Below, piece by piece: positions 42,953 to 51,224 of a DNA stretch of 64,000 nucleotides (the stretch's first letter is position 1; every line of letters starts with the position of its first letter). The notes under the pieces are model-generated. The model ran no database searches and was not told where the DNA came from. It saw nothing but the letters and a program-made list of their open reading frames with translations. The position numbers were made by a program, and so were the translations under genes. This DNA comes from Lachnospiraceae bacterium (lineage in GTDB: Bacteria > Bacillota > Clostridia > Lachnospirales > Lachnospiraceae): positions 17,796 to 81,795 of the forward strand of contig CAJTCL010000018.1 in NCBI GenBank assembly GCA_910575005.1, in the 5' to 3' direction.

Positions 42953-44764
42953 ATGTATGAATTTAAGCTGGAGGATGCTTATGCTTTTGCCAGGCATGTC
43001 CATGCACAGGCTTATGAGCATGGTGGAGAGCTGGTGTTCAAGTTATGTCCATACTGCAATCCGAAGCCTACCAGGGACAATTTAAAATCATTCTCGATCA
43101 ATCTTGCAACGGGCCAATTTAATTGCCTCCGGGCATCTTGCGGAGTAACTGGGAACATGCTGACACTTTCCAAGGATTTTGATTTTTCCCTTGGAAGTGA
43201 GGTGGATGAGTATTACCAACCACGGCGGCAGTTCCGCAAGCTGAAAACGTTGGAAAGGCCGATTGAGCCGAAGCCGGAGGCAATCCAGTACTTGGCTGGC
43301 CGTGGAATTTCTGAGGAGGTCATAAAAAGGTATCAGATCACCGTCCAAAACAAACACCCAAACATACTGGTATTCCCCTTTTTGGATGCCACTGGGAAGA
43401 TGCAGTTTGTCAAATACCGTAAGACAGACTTTGACAGAGAGAAAGACAAAAACAAAGAGTGGTGTGAATCTGACTGTAAACCCATCCTGTTTGGAATGGC
43501 ACAGTGTAAAGATTTTGAACGGCTGGTAGTAACAGAGGGGCAGATTGATAGTCTTTCTGTAGCAGAAGCTGGGATAGTAAATGCTGTGTCAGTGCCAAAT
43601 GGAGCCAAAGGGTTTACCTGGATTCCCTACTGTTGGGATTGGATAAACAGGTTTCAGGAAGTAGTTGTTTTTGGGGATTACGAGAAAGGCCGGATTACGC
43701 TGCTGGATGAATTATCATCACGTCTGAAATGCACCATAAAGCATGTCAGGGAGGAAGATTACAAGGGATGCAAAGACGCAAATGAAATATTACAAAAGCA
43801 TGGGGCAGACCAAATAAAAAAGTGTGTGGAGCATGCGCTTATGACACCGATCGGAGGCGTGATTGATCTGTCAGAGGTGGAGCATGTGGATATTTTTAAA
43901 CTTCCAAAGCTGCAGTCAGGAATCAAACAGTTAGACCGCTTGCTTTATGGCGGTTTACCATTTGGCGGTGTAGTTCTGGTATCAGGAAAACCAGGAGAAG
44001 GAAAATCCACTTTGGCAAGCCAGATTTTAGTAAATGCCATCCATCAAGGACATAAATGCTTTGCATACAGTGGAGAGCTGCCGAATTACCTGTTTCGTTC
44101 CTGGATAGATTTCCAGATTGCTGGTGGCTCCCATATCACAGAGTATCAAAACAAATGGGGCGACAGGAACTATAAGGTATCTGATACAAACCGGAAACTG
44201 ATTGCTGAGTGGTACCATGAAAAGTGTTTTTTGTATGATAACAGGATTGTGGCTGGTGATGAGATTAGAAGTCTGCTTAGTCTGGCAGAGAATGTGATTA
44301 TGCAGTATGGGGTAGATGTCATACTGTTGGACAACTTGATGACTGCCTTAGACCTAGAACCAGGGAAGGCGTATGACAAATATGATAGGCAAAGCCTTTT
44401 TGTCAAGAAGCTCTCACGTATGGCATTGAAATACAATGTATTGATTCTTCTAGTGGCGCATAAAAGGAAAAATAATTTTTCCACGAATGAAAATGATGAA
44501 ATTAGCGGCAGCGGAGATATATCAAACTTAGCCACCATTACAATTGCCTATGAGAAAGACAAGGAGCTGCTGCCAGAGCAAAGGCGTCTGAAAGTATCAA
44601 AAAACCGCCTGTTCGGAAAGACCGAAACAAAAGGCTACATACTGGACTATGACGAGAAATCGAAGCGGATATATGGGCAGGGCGATGATTTAGGGTTTGA
44701 CTATGGCTGGGACCAAAGTGTGGACCAGTTCATAGATATTGGGAGTGAGGAGGTGCCCTTCTGA
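42953..44764 (+). CDS. Phage primase-helicase (T7 gp4/Twinkle type)
   Basis: The 603-residue protein has a zinc-finger primase N-terminus (CPYCNPKP and CLRASCGV), a TOPRIM domain (VTEGQIDSLSVAEAG and VVFGDYEKGR) and a C-terminal RecA-like DnaB helicase (Walker A SGKPGEGKST near residue 345, YGVDVILLDNLM, SGSGDISNLATITIAYEKD). It unwinds and primes phage DNA and is probably loaded by the preceding initiator. Two nucleotides separate the genes. Confidence 0.92.
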   Translation: MYEFKLEDAYAFARHVHAQAYEHGGELVFKLCPYCNPKPTRDNLKSFSINLATGQFNCLRASCGVTGNMLTLSKDFDFSLGSEVDEYYQPRRQFRKLKTLERPIEPKPEAIQYLAGRGISEEVIKRYQITVQNKHPNILVFPFLDATGKMQFVKYRKTDFDREKDKNKEWCESDCKPILFGMAQCKDFERLVVTEGQIDSLSVAEAGIVNAVSVPNGAKGFTWIPYCWDWINRFQEVVVFGDYEKGRITLLDELSSRLKCTIKHVREEDYKGCKDANEILQKHGADQIKKCVEHALMTPIGGVIDLSEVEHVDIFKLPKLQSGIKQLDRLLYGGLPFGGVVLVSGKPGEGKSTLASQILVNAIHQGHKCFAYSGELPNYLFRSWIDFQIAGGSHITEYQNKWGDRNYKVSDTNRKLIAEWYHEKCFLYDNRIVAGDEIRSLLSLAENVIMQYGVDVILLDNLMTALDLEPGKAYDKYDRQSLFVKKLSRMALKYNVLILLVAHKRKNNFSTNENDEISGSGDISNLATITIAYEKDKELLPEQRRLKVSKNRLFGKTETKGYILDYDEKSKRIYGQGDDLGFDYGWDQSVDQFIDIGSEEVPF

Positions 44765-45006
44765 TGACAAAGGAGCAGGAAGCATGGATTAACAAAATAG
44801 TGGGGCAGTTAAGGGAGGAGGTCAGGAAGAGAAAACCATTGTCGGATGCTGATTGGGATGAGTTGAGAAAATCTATCAGAATGATCTTTCAAAAATCAAA
44901 GAAAAATGTGGAAGTAAAGAAAGCCCTTGTCACATTTCTTCTGGAATGTGAAAAAGAGGATGAAGAAGCCAAAGTTAAAGTTGATTCTGAAAAGTGCAAT
45001 GATTAA
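44764..45006 (+). CDS. Small helical phage protein
   Basis: The 80-residue charged helical protein (MTKEQEAWINKIVGQLREEV) overlaps the helicase stop (TGATG). Function unknown; the position suggests a replication accessory. Confidence 0.65.
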   Translation: MTKEQEAWINKIVGQLREEVRKRKPLSDADWDELRKSIRMIFQKSKKNVEVKKALVTFLLECEKEDEEAKVKVDSEKCND

Positions 45007-45056
45007 ATTTGGATTTACCAGGATTGTCAGGGAGCATAGATTGAGAGGTGATGCCA

Positions 45057-45611
45057 ATGCCTGATCGAAAACGACAGATGATCGGTAGGCGTAGCAAAGT
45101 ATCTGGAGAGATTTTTGAACGGTGGCTTTCAAATGCCTGTGAATTTTATCTGAAAAAAGGATGGGCACATATCGAGAAGACGCCAGAACCTTTTCACATC
45201 ACTGGAAAGGATGAACGGGGGATGGTGCGAGGGTACTACGAAAAGAAAGGCCAGCCAGACTTTAAGGGGATTTTATGTGATGGTACCGGAATTATGTTTG
45301 AAGCAAAGCATACAGATTCAGATCGGATGAAGCAGAACGTAGTTACGGAAACACAATGGAAAAACCTTGATATTTATGAGGGGTTTGGCGCCCATTGTTA
45401 TGTGATGGTGTCCATTGGGTTGACGAAGTTTTATAGAGTGCCCTGGAGTGTTTGGAAAAAGATGAAGGAATTGTATGGTCATAAATTTATGACGGAGCAG
45501 GAATTGGAACCTTATAAACTGCAAGAAAGACAATGCACGATACTGATTTTAGAAGGAATGGAATTGAGAAATGAGAGTACAGAAAACAGAGCTTGCAGAA
45601 AAGCTCCATAA
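45057..45611 (+). CDS. recU: RecU-like Holliday-junction resolvase
   Basis: The 184-residue protein resembles phage RecU-type resolvases: SGEIFERWLSNACEFY, KGQPDFKGILCDGTGIMFEA with the nuclease Asp-Glu-(x)-Lys continuing as AKHTDSDRM, and YVMVSIGLTKFYRVPW. It would cut recombination intermediates before packaging. ATG 45057 is chosen with GAGAGGTG upstream; GTG 45048 and ATG 45051 are alternatives. The 3' end overlaps the clamp gene by 41 nt. Confidence 0.82.
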   Translation: MPDRKRQMIGRRSKVSGEIFERWLSNACEFYLKKGWAHIEKTPEPFHITGKDERGMVRGYYEKKGQPDFKGILCDGTGIMFEAKHTDSDRMKQNVVTETQWKNLDIYEGFGAHCYVMVSIGLTKFYRVPWSVWKKMKELYGHKFMTEQELEPYKLQERQCTILILEGMELRNESTENRACRKAP

Positions 45612-46620
45612 AATGAAAGGCATTGTGCCAAAGAAAACGACTATACCGGCTTTACAGGGAATTTTGGTTCAGGATGGCTTCTTAATCGCCAGCAACACAG
45701 AAATGACCGTTAAGGTGAAGTTAGAAGGCGCAGAGAATGAATATTTTATCATTCCAGAGAGAGCCTTTGACCTGATCAGTAATCTTCCAGATGGTGAGGT
45801 AATGATTTCTGTTACAGGTAAAAATACCATTACCATCCAGGCGGATAAGATCAAGAATACATACCAGACAATGGATCCAGAATTATTTCCACTGGGTGCA
45901 GCCTGGGAAGAAGGAAGTGAATGGAAAATCCAAGCGGAGGTACTTTTAAACTCTATGAAACGTGTGTCTTATGCGGTGTCTGCACAGGGTGTCAATGCCA
46001 TCATGTCTTCTGTCTGTTTACAGGCGGCTGGAGGGAAGCTTCATTTTGTCGGTTCAGATGGCCATGTATTAGCCTGGGACCAAGTGGACTATGAAGGGGA
46101 TTTTGAATTGCTGGTGCCCAAAAATACGGTAGATCGGTTGAGAAGTCTAGGAATTGCTGGAGAGATACAAATGAAATATCACCAGACAGGTGCCGTGTTT
46201 CTTACAGAAGGATTTGAGATATATACGCGGTTGATCGATGGAAAGTATTTTAAATATCAGTCTATGTTCAAAAAACTGCCGTTACATACCGTGGTATCAA
46301 GGACAGCCCTTCTAGATGCCATGATTAGGGCAAGGATGTGTGCAGAGGAAAAATGTGCAGTCAGATTTGACCTGGAAGGGAATGTCTTAAGTCTAAGTAT
46401 GAGAGGTAAATTGACAGATTACCATGAAACGTTAGAACTTCAAGAACCGCTGACAGAGGCACTGGCCATTAAATTTGATGCCAGGTTGGTGGCAGAGACA
46501 CTGAAAACGTTTGATTGTGATAAGGTGAGGATTTCTTTTGGCGGTCCGAAAATGCCTATGATTGTGGAAGCATGTGACAGTGAATATAAGGCACTTATTC
46601 TGCCGGTAGCAGTAAAGTAA
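45571..46620 (+). CDS. dnaN: Phage-encoded DNA polymerase III beta-clamp-like protein
   Basis: The 349-residue protein has the three-fold DnaN arrangement: MRVQKTELAEKLHKMKGIVP with PALQGILVQDGFLIASNTEM in domain 1, VSAQGVNAIMSSVCLQAAGG in domain 2 and FDARLVAETLKTFDCDKVRI in domain 3, ending PMIVEACDSEYKALILPV. It should form a sliding clamp ring. Phage copies of dnaN are uncommon but known. It may replace the host clamp and rely on its own set of partner peptides (see the C-terminal motif shared by nearby genes). Confidence 0.85.
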   Translation: MRVQKTELAEKLHKMKGIVPKKTTIPALQGILVQDGFLIASNTEMTVKVKLEGAENEYFIIPERAFDLISNLPDGEVMISVTGKNTITIQADKIKNTYQTMDPELFPLGAAWEEGSEWKIQAEVLLNSMKRVSYAVSAQGVNAIMSSVCLQAAGGKLHFVGSDGHVLAWDQVDYEGDFELLVPKNTVDRLRSLGIAGEIQMKYHQTGAVFLTEGFEIYTRLIDGKYFKYQSMFKKLPLHTVVSRTALLDAMIRARMCAEEKCAVRFDLEGNVLSLSMRGKLTDYHETLELQEPLTEALAIKFDARLVAETLKTFDCDKVRISFGGPKMPMIVEACDSEYKALILPVAVK

Positions 46621-46665
46621 GATCAGATATTTTGCGTAATAACATCATTTAGAAAGGAACAGAAT

Positions 46666-46914
46666 ATGGTAAACCAAGAAAAGATGAAAGAATTGGACAG
46701 CCATTGGAAAGAAGTCATGGATTTGGCATGGCAGTATGGTTTTATTGCACAAGCTTATGGAGGAATGGCTATCCTGTTGACACATAAAAATCAGTTAGCG
46801 ATGTCTACAACAGATACCATTACACCCAGTAGCAGCGACAGTGAGATTGTCGGACAGATAACAATTGAAGAATGGCTGGAGGGCCGTGCAGAGGAGGAGA
46901 GAAAGAAAAGCTGA
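46666..46914 (+). CDS. Small phage protein with C-terminal GQITIEEWL motif
   Basis: The 82-residue protein (DSHWKEVMDLAWQYGFIAQA) has AAAGGAACAG before the ATG. Near the C-terminus it carries GQITIEEWLEG, a motif repeated in other genes of this block. Function unknown. Confidence 0.65.
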   Translation: MVNQEKMKELDSHWKEVMDLAWQYGFIAQAYGGMAILLTHKNQLAMSTTDTITPSSSDSEIVGQITIEEWLEGRAEEERKKS

Positions 46915-47022
46915 AAAATTTCTAGGTAGGTCATAGAAAGAGAGATAAAAAATAAGATTGGAGTAAAAGAAAGGAGCCAGCCTCCGGCCGGAGTAATGTG
47001 TACACGGGCTTCTTGAAAAAAA

Positions 47023-48129
47023 ATGAGTGAACAATTTAAAAGTAGAGTATATACGGACAGGCCAGATTATGCGGATTTTGATTCGCCGGAAAAATTCCAG
47101 GCGATCATAAGTATTATTGCCAAAAGATTGAGGGAACACCCAAAGGCAATCTGTTCCTATTCTGGTGGGGCAGACAGTGATATTTTAATTGATCTGATCG
47201 AAAGAACGAGAACTGCATTTAACCTTCCACCAGTCCACTATGTATTTTTTGATACCGGCTTGGAAATGAAAGCAACGAAAGACCATGTAAAAGCGACTGC
47301 GGAAAAATATGGCGTGGAAATTTTGGAGCAGCGGCCAAAGGTAAATATTGTGAAATCAACTAGGAAATACGGAATACCGTTTGTATCAAAGATCATGTCT
47401 GCAGGATTGGAGGGATGGCAGAAAAAGGAAATACCCCTGTCAATAGCTGATGAATATGCACAGGCAGAGGATAAGGCGGCAAAAAGGCGTGAGTTGAGTG
47501 AGAGATTTCCCAAATGTGAGAGTATAATCAATTTTATCTGCTGTTGTAATTCCGCTGGGGAACCAAGGCCCAATATCCAGCTGGTCATAAATTCATCAAA
47601 GTACATGCGGGACTTTATCAGCGAGTACCCGCCGGATTTTATGATTAGTGCACAATGCTGTGACTTTTGCAAGAAACAGGTAGCGCACAGCGTGCAGAAA
47701 GAGTTTGATATAATCATTACTGGAGAACGCAGGGACGAGGGCGGCATGAGGTCTGTCCCACGCAAAGACAACACAGCGTTATGCTTTACAGAAATGAACA
47801 GTGGTCAATACCGTCTCCGGCCCTTGTATTACGTTTCAGATCGTGATAAGGCATGGTACAAGGAGCGGTACGGGATCCGGTATTCGGATGCATACGAGGT
47901 TTACGGCTTGACAAGGACAGGCTGCTGCGGATGTCCGATCTCGTATAAGGCGGTTGATGATCTGGAGCTGATCCGGCCTTATGAACCCAATGTCGTGAAA
48001 GCTGCATGGAACATATTTGGAAAAAGTTATGAGTATCGCAAAAAATACAATGAGTACAAAGAATACCGAAAGAAAAAGGAAAGCGCTGTGAAGGGGCAGA
48101 TGGAGTTGTCTGAGTTTATTGAGTGTTAA
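47023..48129 (+). CDS. Phage PAPS-reductase-like (PP-loop) protein
   Basis: The 368-residue protein has the PP-loop ICSYSGGADSDILIDLIERT near residue 43, a Cys-rich middle (FICCCNSAG, AQCCDFCKK) and a C-terminal TRTGCCGCPISYKA motif. This matches the PAPS-reductase/DndC-like superfamily found in phages, which may use ATP pyrophosphatase chemistry and possibly an Fe-S cluster. Sulfur modification of nucleic acid is one possibility, but no dnd partners are near. The last residues GQMELSEFIEC carry a variant of the block's shared C-terminal motif. Confidence 0.8.
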   Translation: MSEQFKSRVYTDRPDYADFDSPEKFQAIISIIAKRLREHPKAICSYSGGADSDILIDLIERTRTAFNLPPVHYVFFDTGLEMKATKDHVKATAEKYGVEILEQRPKVNIVKSTRKYGIPFVSKIMSAGLEGWQKKEIPLSIADEYAQAEDKAAKRRELSERFPKCESIINFICCCNSAGEPRPNIQLVINSSKYMRDFISEYPPDFMISAQCCDFCKKQVAHSVQKEFDIIITGERRDEGGMRSVPRKDNTALCFTEMNSGQYRLRPLYYVSDRDKAWYKERYGIRYSDAYEVYGLTRTGCCGCPISYKAVDDLELIRPYEPNVVKAAWNIFGKSYEYRKKYNEYKEYRKKKESAVKGQMELSEFIEC

Positions 48130-48196
48130 TTTGGTAAATTCTCCTCTAAATCCTATACAATGACATTAGGGGATTTAAAAGAATATGGAGGGAAAT

Positions 48197-48409
48197 ATGA
48201 CAGATAAAGAAGTTGTGGAAAGTTTTGATAATGCATGGAGGGCATTGGCAAGAAAATATCAAAAATATCCTGATAATGACATAAGGTGTGGCTTGAACCT
48301 ATTGAGAGAAATAATTGGTAATGTAAAAGCTGAAGTAGAAGAGAATCACAAAGAAGGGCAGATCACAATAGACGAATGGATTATTATGTTACAGGAAGGG
48401 ATAAAGTAA
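48197..48409 (+). CDS. Small phage protein with C-terminal GQITIDEW motif
   Basis: The 70-residue protein (MTDKEVVESFDNAWRALARK) ends EGQITIDEWIIMLQEGIK. ATG 48197 is preferred because GGAGGGAAAT lies upstream; ATG 48185 is in frame. Function unknown. Confidence 0.62.
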   Translation: MTDKEVVESFDNAWRALARKYQKYPDNDIRCGLNLLREIIGNVKAEVEENHKEGQITIDEWIIMLQEGIK

Positions 48410-48733
48410 AATAACGATCAAAGAGTTTCAAGAATGGCTTAATGCCGAGATTGAGTAAAGGGGGGGCTGCGGGAAAGACCCGATTGTATAGTCTATAATG
48501 GATTTAATAGTCAAGTGTGCCAGATAAGGCAAGTTTATGCAGAAGGTGACTGTGTGGTGATTGAAATTTGATTTTTATATAACGATTTTTGAGATTGGAT
48601 GAAAAAGTGAAGATCACTCTCTTGAAAATATTGAGACATGCGAAAGACATGATGGGGATAAGATATATCACAGTAGCAAAGAGGCAAAGCAATCCTGCTG
48701 GGGTGCATCCCTGGCAGGAGAAGGGAGGGGAAA
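48410..48733. other. Gap with remnant of a motif-bearing gene
   Basis: No convincing gene is seen. From 48405 to TAA 48456-48458 a short frame encodes SKITIKEFQEWLNAEIE, similar to the tails of the 46666 and 48197 proteins and probably a remnant. Beyond it nothing is recognised. Confidence 0.4.
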
Positions 48734-49156
48734 TTGGACAAAAAATTTTTAGAAGAGTATATAGATGCATGTATACTGTTGAAAGAGACAGAGAAAGAAA
48801 TACAGGAGCTTGAGCGGAAGAAAATACCTGCAATTCTTGGAAAAGTAAAAGGAAGTAACCCAGAGTTTCCCTACCAAGCGTGCAGCTTTACCATATCAGG
48901 CTCATTGTTTGATGATGAGGATAAAAAAGAATTGCAGAAACAGAGACAAATCTTGGAGGAACGAAAGGCAAGAGCGAAACAAGTAAAACTGCGGGTAGAA
49001 GAGTGGATGAATATGATGCCAATACGGATGCAGCGGATTGTAAAGTATAAGTTTTTGGAAGGGATGACCTGGGAGGAGACAGCGGCAAAGATCAGTGGAA
49101 GAGCAACGGGAGATAGTGTAAAAAAAGAATTCCAAAGATTTTTGAAAAAGAAATAA
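48734..49156 (+). CDS. Late-gene transcription regulator (ArpU/RinA/sigma-like)
   Basis: The 140-residue protein has an N-terminal coiled coil and a C-terminal sigma-region-4-like helix-turn-helix (MPIRMQRIVKYKFLEGMTWE, then AAKISGRATGDSVKKEF). Such proteins switch on packaging and structural genes in Firmicute phages. It starts at TTG 48734 with GGGAGGGG upstream. The three 9-bp iterons right after its stop are the likely target. Confidence 0.75.
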   Translation: MDKKFLEEYIDACILLKETEKEIQELERKKIPAILGKVKGSNPEFPYQACSFTISGSLFDDEDKKELQKQRQILEERKARAKQVKLRVEEWMNMMPIRMQRIVKYKFLEGMTWEETAAKISGRATGDSVKKEFQRFLKKK

Positions 49157-49161
49157 AAGTT

Positions 49162-49193
49162 TGTCCCGAATGTCCCAAATGTCCCAATATAAT
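49162..49193 (+). promoter_or_regulatory. Three 9-bp iterons on a -10 box (candidate late promoter)
   Basis: TGTCCCGAA (49162-49170), TGTCCCAAA (49171-49179) and TGTCCCAAT (49180-49188) are head-to-tail with no spacing, and a consensus -10 TATAAT occupies 49188-49193. There is no -35 consensus; the iterons fill its place. A small hairpin CCGTGG/CCACGG (49212-49231) follows in the leader of the terminase gene. Confidence 0.7.
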
Positions 49194-49387
49194 GTGCTAA
49201 TATGTTAATAAGCCGTGGAAGGAAAACCACGGTCAACGAATCATGTAACCCTCCCCTTATATTTTAATGCAAGATATGGCATTGGACGCTTGGAAACAGG
49301 CGTCCTTTATCATACATAGAGGGGATTTGTGAAATAGGGCATCTGAAAACTAAAATATTAAATTTATTGGGAAGGTGGTGTTGCCGG

Positions 49388-49885
49388 ATGGCGAAATTAA
49401 CAGAGAAACAGCAGCGTTTTGTTGATGAATACCTAATTGACCTGAACGCAACACAAGCTGCAATAAGGGCAGGATATTCAGTCAAGACGGCACAGGAGCA
49501 GGGGTATCAACTACTTCAGAAAACTTCAGTTCAACAAGCAATAGCGGAACAGATGGCAGATCGTAGCAAGCGAACCGGAGTAAATCAAGACAGGGTTGTT
49601 TTGGAGTTGGCGAAAATCGCTTTTGTAAAAATGACGGATATTGTTGATAATCAGGGGCAGATCAAAACTTCTGCCGCAGAAGATGACCTTGCCTGTATTG
49701 AATCCGTAAAATACAAAAAATCAGAGAGCGATACTGGTGCAAGTGTAGAAAGAGAGATTAAGATTTCTTCCAAGTTAAAAGCACTGGAATTGTTAGGCAA
49801 GCATTTAGGGATGTGGAATGATAAGTTGGATGTAAATGTGACACAGCCTATTGTGATTTCAGGAAGTGGTGATCTTGAAGATTAG
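49388..49885 (+). CDS. terS: Phage terminase small subunit
   Basis: The 165-residue protein begins MAKLTEKQQRFVDEYLIDLN and has ATQAAIRAGYSVKTAQEQGY, the Terminase_2 helix-turn-helix signature, followed by a coiled-coil oligomerisation region and a LKALELLGKHLGMW tail. It recognises phage DNA for packaging. GAAGGTGG precedes the ATG. Confidence 0.92.
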   Translation: MAKLTEKQQRFVDEYLIDLNATQAAIRAGYSVKTAQEQGYQLLQKTSVQQAIAEQMADRSKRTGVNQDRVVLELAKIAFVKMTDIVDNQGQIKTSAAEDDLACIESVKYKKSESDTGASVEREIKISSKLKALELLGKHLGMWNDKLDVNVTQPIVISGSGDLED

Positions 49886-51209
49886 CAGTCAACATATATT
49901 TGAGTATCAGAAAAGAATTTTATTTCCAGCCCAATACATGATGCACAGTTTTAGTTCTGGTCGGGTGAAGGTAGAACTGCCGGAGGTGGTCGGCAAGGGA
50001 TATGGCTCGTTTTGGCGTTGGAAGGGCAGGTATCGTGTCTGTAAAGGCTCCAGGGCATCCAAGAAGTCAAAAACGACAGCGCTTTGGTATATCACCAACA
50101 TCATGAAGTACCCAGATGCAAATGCTCTTGTGATTCGAAAAACGTTTCGGACATTAAAAGATTCCTGTTTTACAGAACTAAGATGGGCGATTCACCGACT
50201 TGGGGTGGATGCTTTTTGGGAGATCAAGGAATCACCACTGGAAATGACTTATAAGCCAACTGGTCAGAAGATTTATTTCAGGGGTCTTGATGACCCGTTG
50301 AAAGTAACAAGCATCACAGTGAAAACGGGATGTCTGTGTTGGATGTGGATCGAAGAAGCATATGAAATCGGTCTAGAAGATGATTTTAATATGCTGGATG
50401 AATCCATTCGTGGTGCAGTTCCAGAAGGTTCTGGCCTGTTTAAACAGATTACATTGACGTTGAATCCTTGGAATGAACACCACTGGATAAAAAAGCGTTT
50501 TTTTGACCATCCAGAGGATGAAGTGCTTGCCATGACCACCAATTACAAGTGTAATGAGTGGTTGGATGCGGCCGACTTAAAAGTGTTTGAGACCATGAAA
50601 AAGCAGAATCCAAGGCGTTATCAGGTCGCAGGTCTTGGAGATTGGGGAATTGTGGATGGGCTGGTTTATGAGAATTGGGAAGAAAAACTTTTTAGTATAG
50701 AAGAAGTCAAGGCCATTGCAGGAGTTCAATCTGTATTTGGTCTTGATTTTGGTTACACTAACGACCCAAGCGCATTGTTCTGTGGTTTGATTGACCAAAA
50801 CAATAGAACGATTTGGGTATTTGATGAGATGTATCGGCCTGGTATGAGTAATGAAGCCATTGCCAGAGAGATTACGCAGATGGGTTATAGCAAGGAGAAG
50901 ATTACCGCAGATTCCGCGGAACCAAAGAGCATTGACCGTCTGTGTGAATTAGGGATGAAAGGCATCCGCAAAGCAAGGAAGGGCAAGGACAGTATCAATA
51001 ATGGCATAGATTTTCTGCAGGACTATCATATCATAGTGCATCCAAGATGTGTAAATTTTCTGACGGAGATCGGCAACTATACATGGGACACAGATACCAA
51101 GACAGGGAAAAAGCAGAATCGGCCTGTGGATGATTTTAATCATTTGATGGACGCCATGCGCTATGCTGTGGAAAACATTGTGAAGGGCGATACATTTAGT
51201 TTTGATTAG
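49866..51209 (+). CDS. terL: Phage terminase large subunit
   Basis: The 447-residue protein is of the Terminase_3 (SPP1 gp2-like) type: an ATPase with adenine/Walker A region CKGSRASKKSKTTALWYITN, CWMWIEEAYEI (Walker B) and LTLNPWNEHHW, and a nuclease domain VFGLDFGYTNDPSALF, ITADSAEPKSIDRL and DDFNHLMDAMRYA. It powers DNA translocation and cuts concatemers. It starts at GTG 49866 (or a downstream TTG) inside terS. Confidence 0.93.
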   Translation: MVILKISSQHIFEYQKRILFPAQYMMHSFSSGRVKVELPEVVGKGYGSFWRWKGRYRVCKGSRASKKSKTTALWYITNIMKYPDANALVIRKTFRTLKDSCFTELRWAIHRLGVDAFWEIKESPLEMTYKPTGQKIYFRGLDDPLKVTSITVKTGCLCWMWIEEAYEIGLEDDFNMLDESIRGAVPEGSGLFKQITLTLNPWNEHHWIKKRFFDHPEDEVLAMTTNYKCNEWLDAADLKVFETMKKQNPRRYQVAGLGDWGIVDGLVYENWEEKLFSIEEVKAIAGVQSVFGLDFGYTNDPSALFCGLIDQNNRTIWVFDEMYRPGMSNEAIAREITQMGYSKEKITADSAEPKSIDRLCELGMKGIRKARKGKDSINNGIDFLQDYHIIVHPRCVNFLTEIGNYTWDTDTKTGKKQNRPVDDFNHLMDAMRYAVENIVKGDTFSFD

Positions 51210-51224
51210 GAAAGGCGGAAAAAG

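Noticed and set aside
48589..48813. 74-codon frame overlapping the late regulator start
   Set aside because: It overlaps the supported TTG-started regulator in another frame and ends in out-of-frame copies of its coding sequence.
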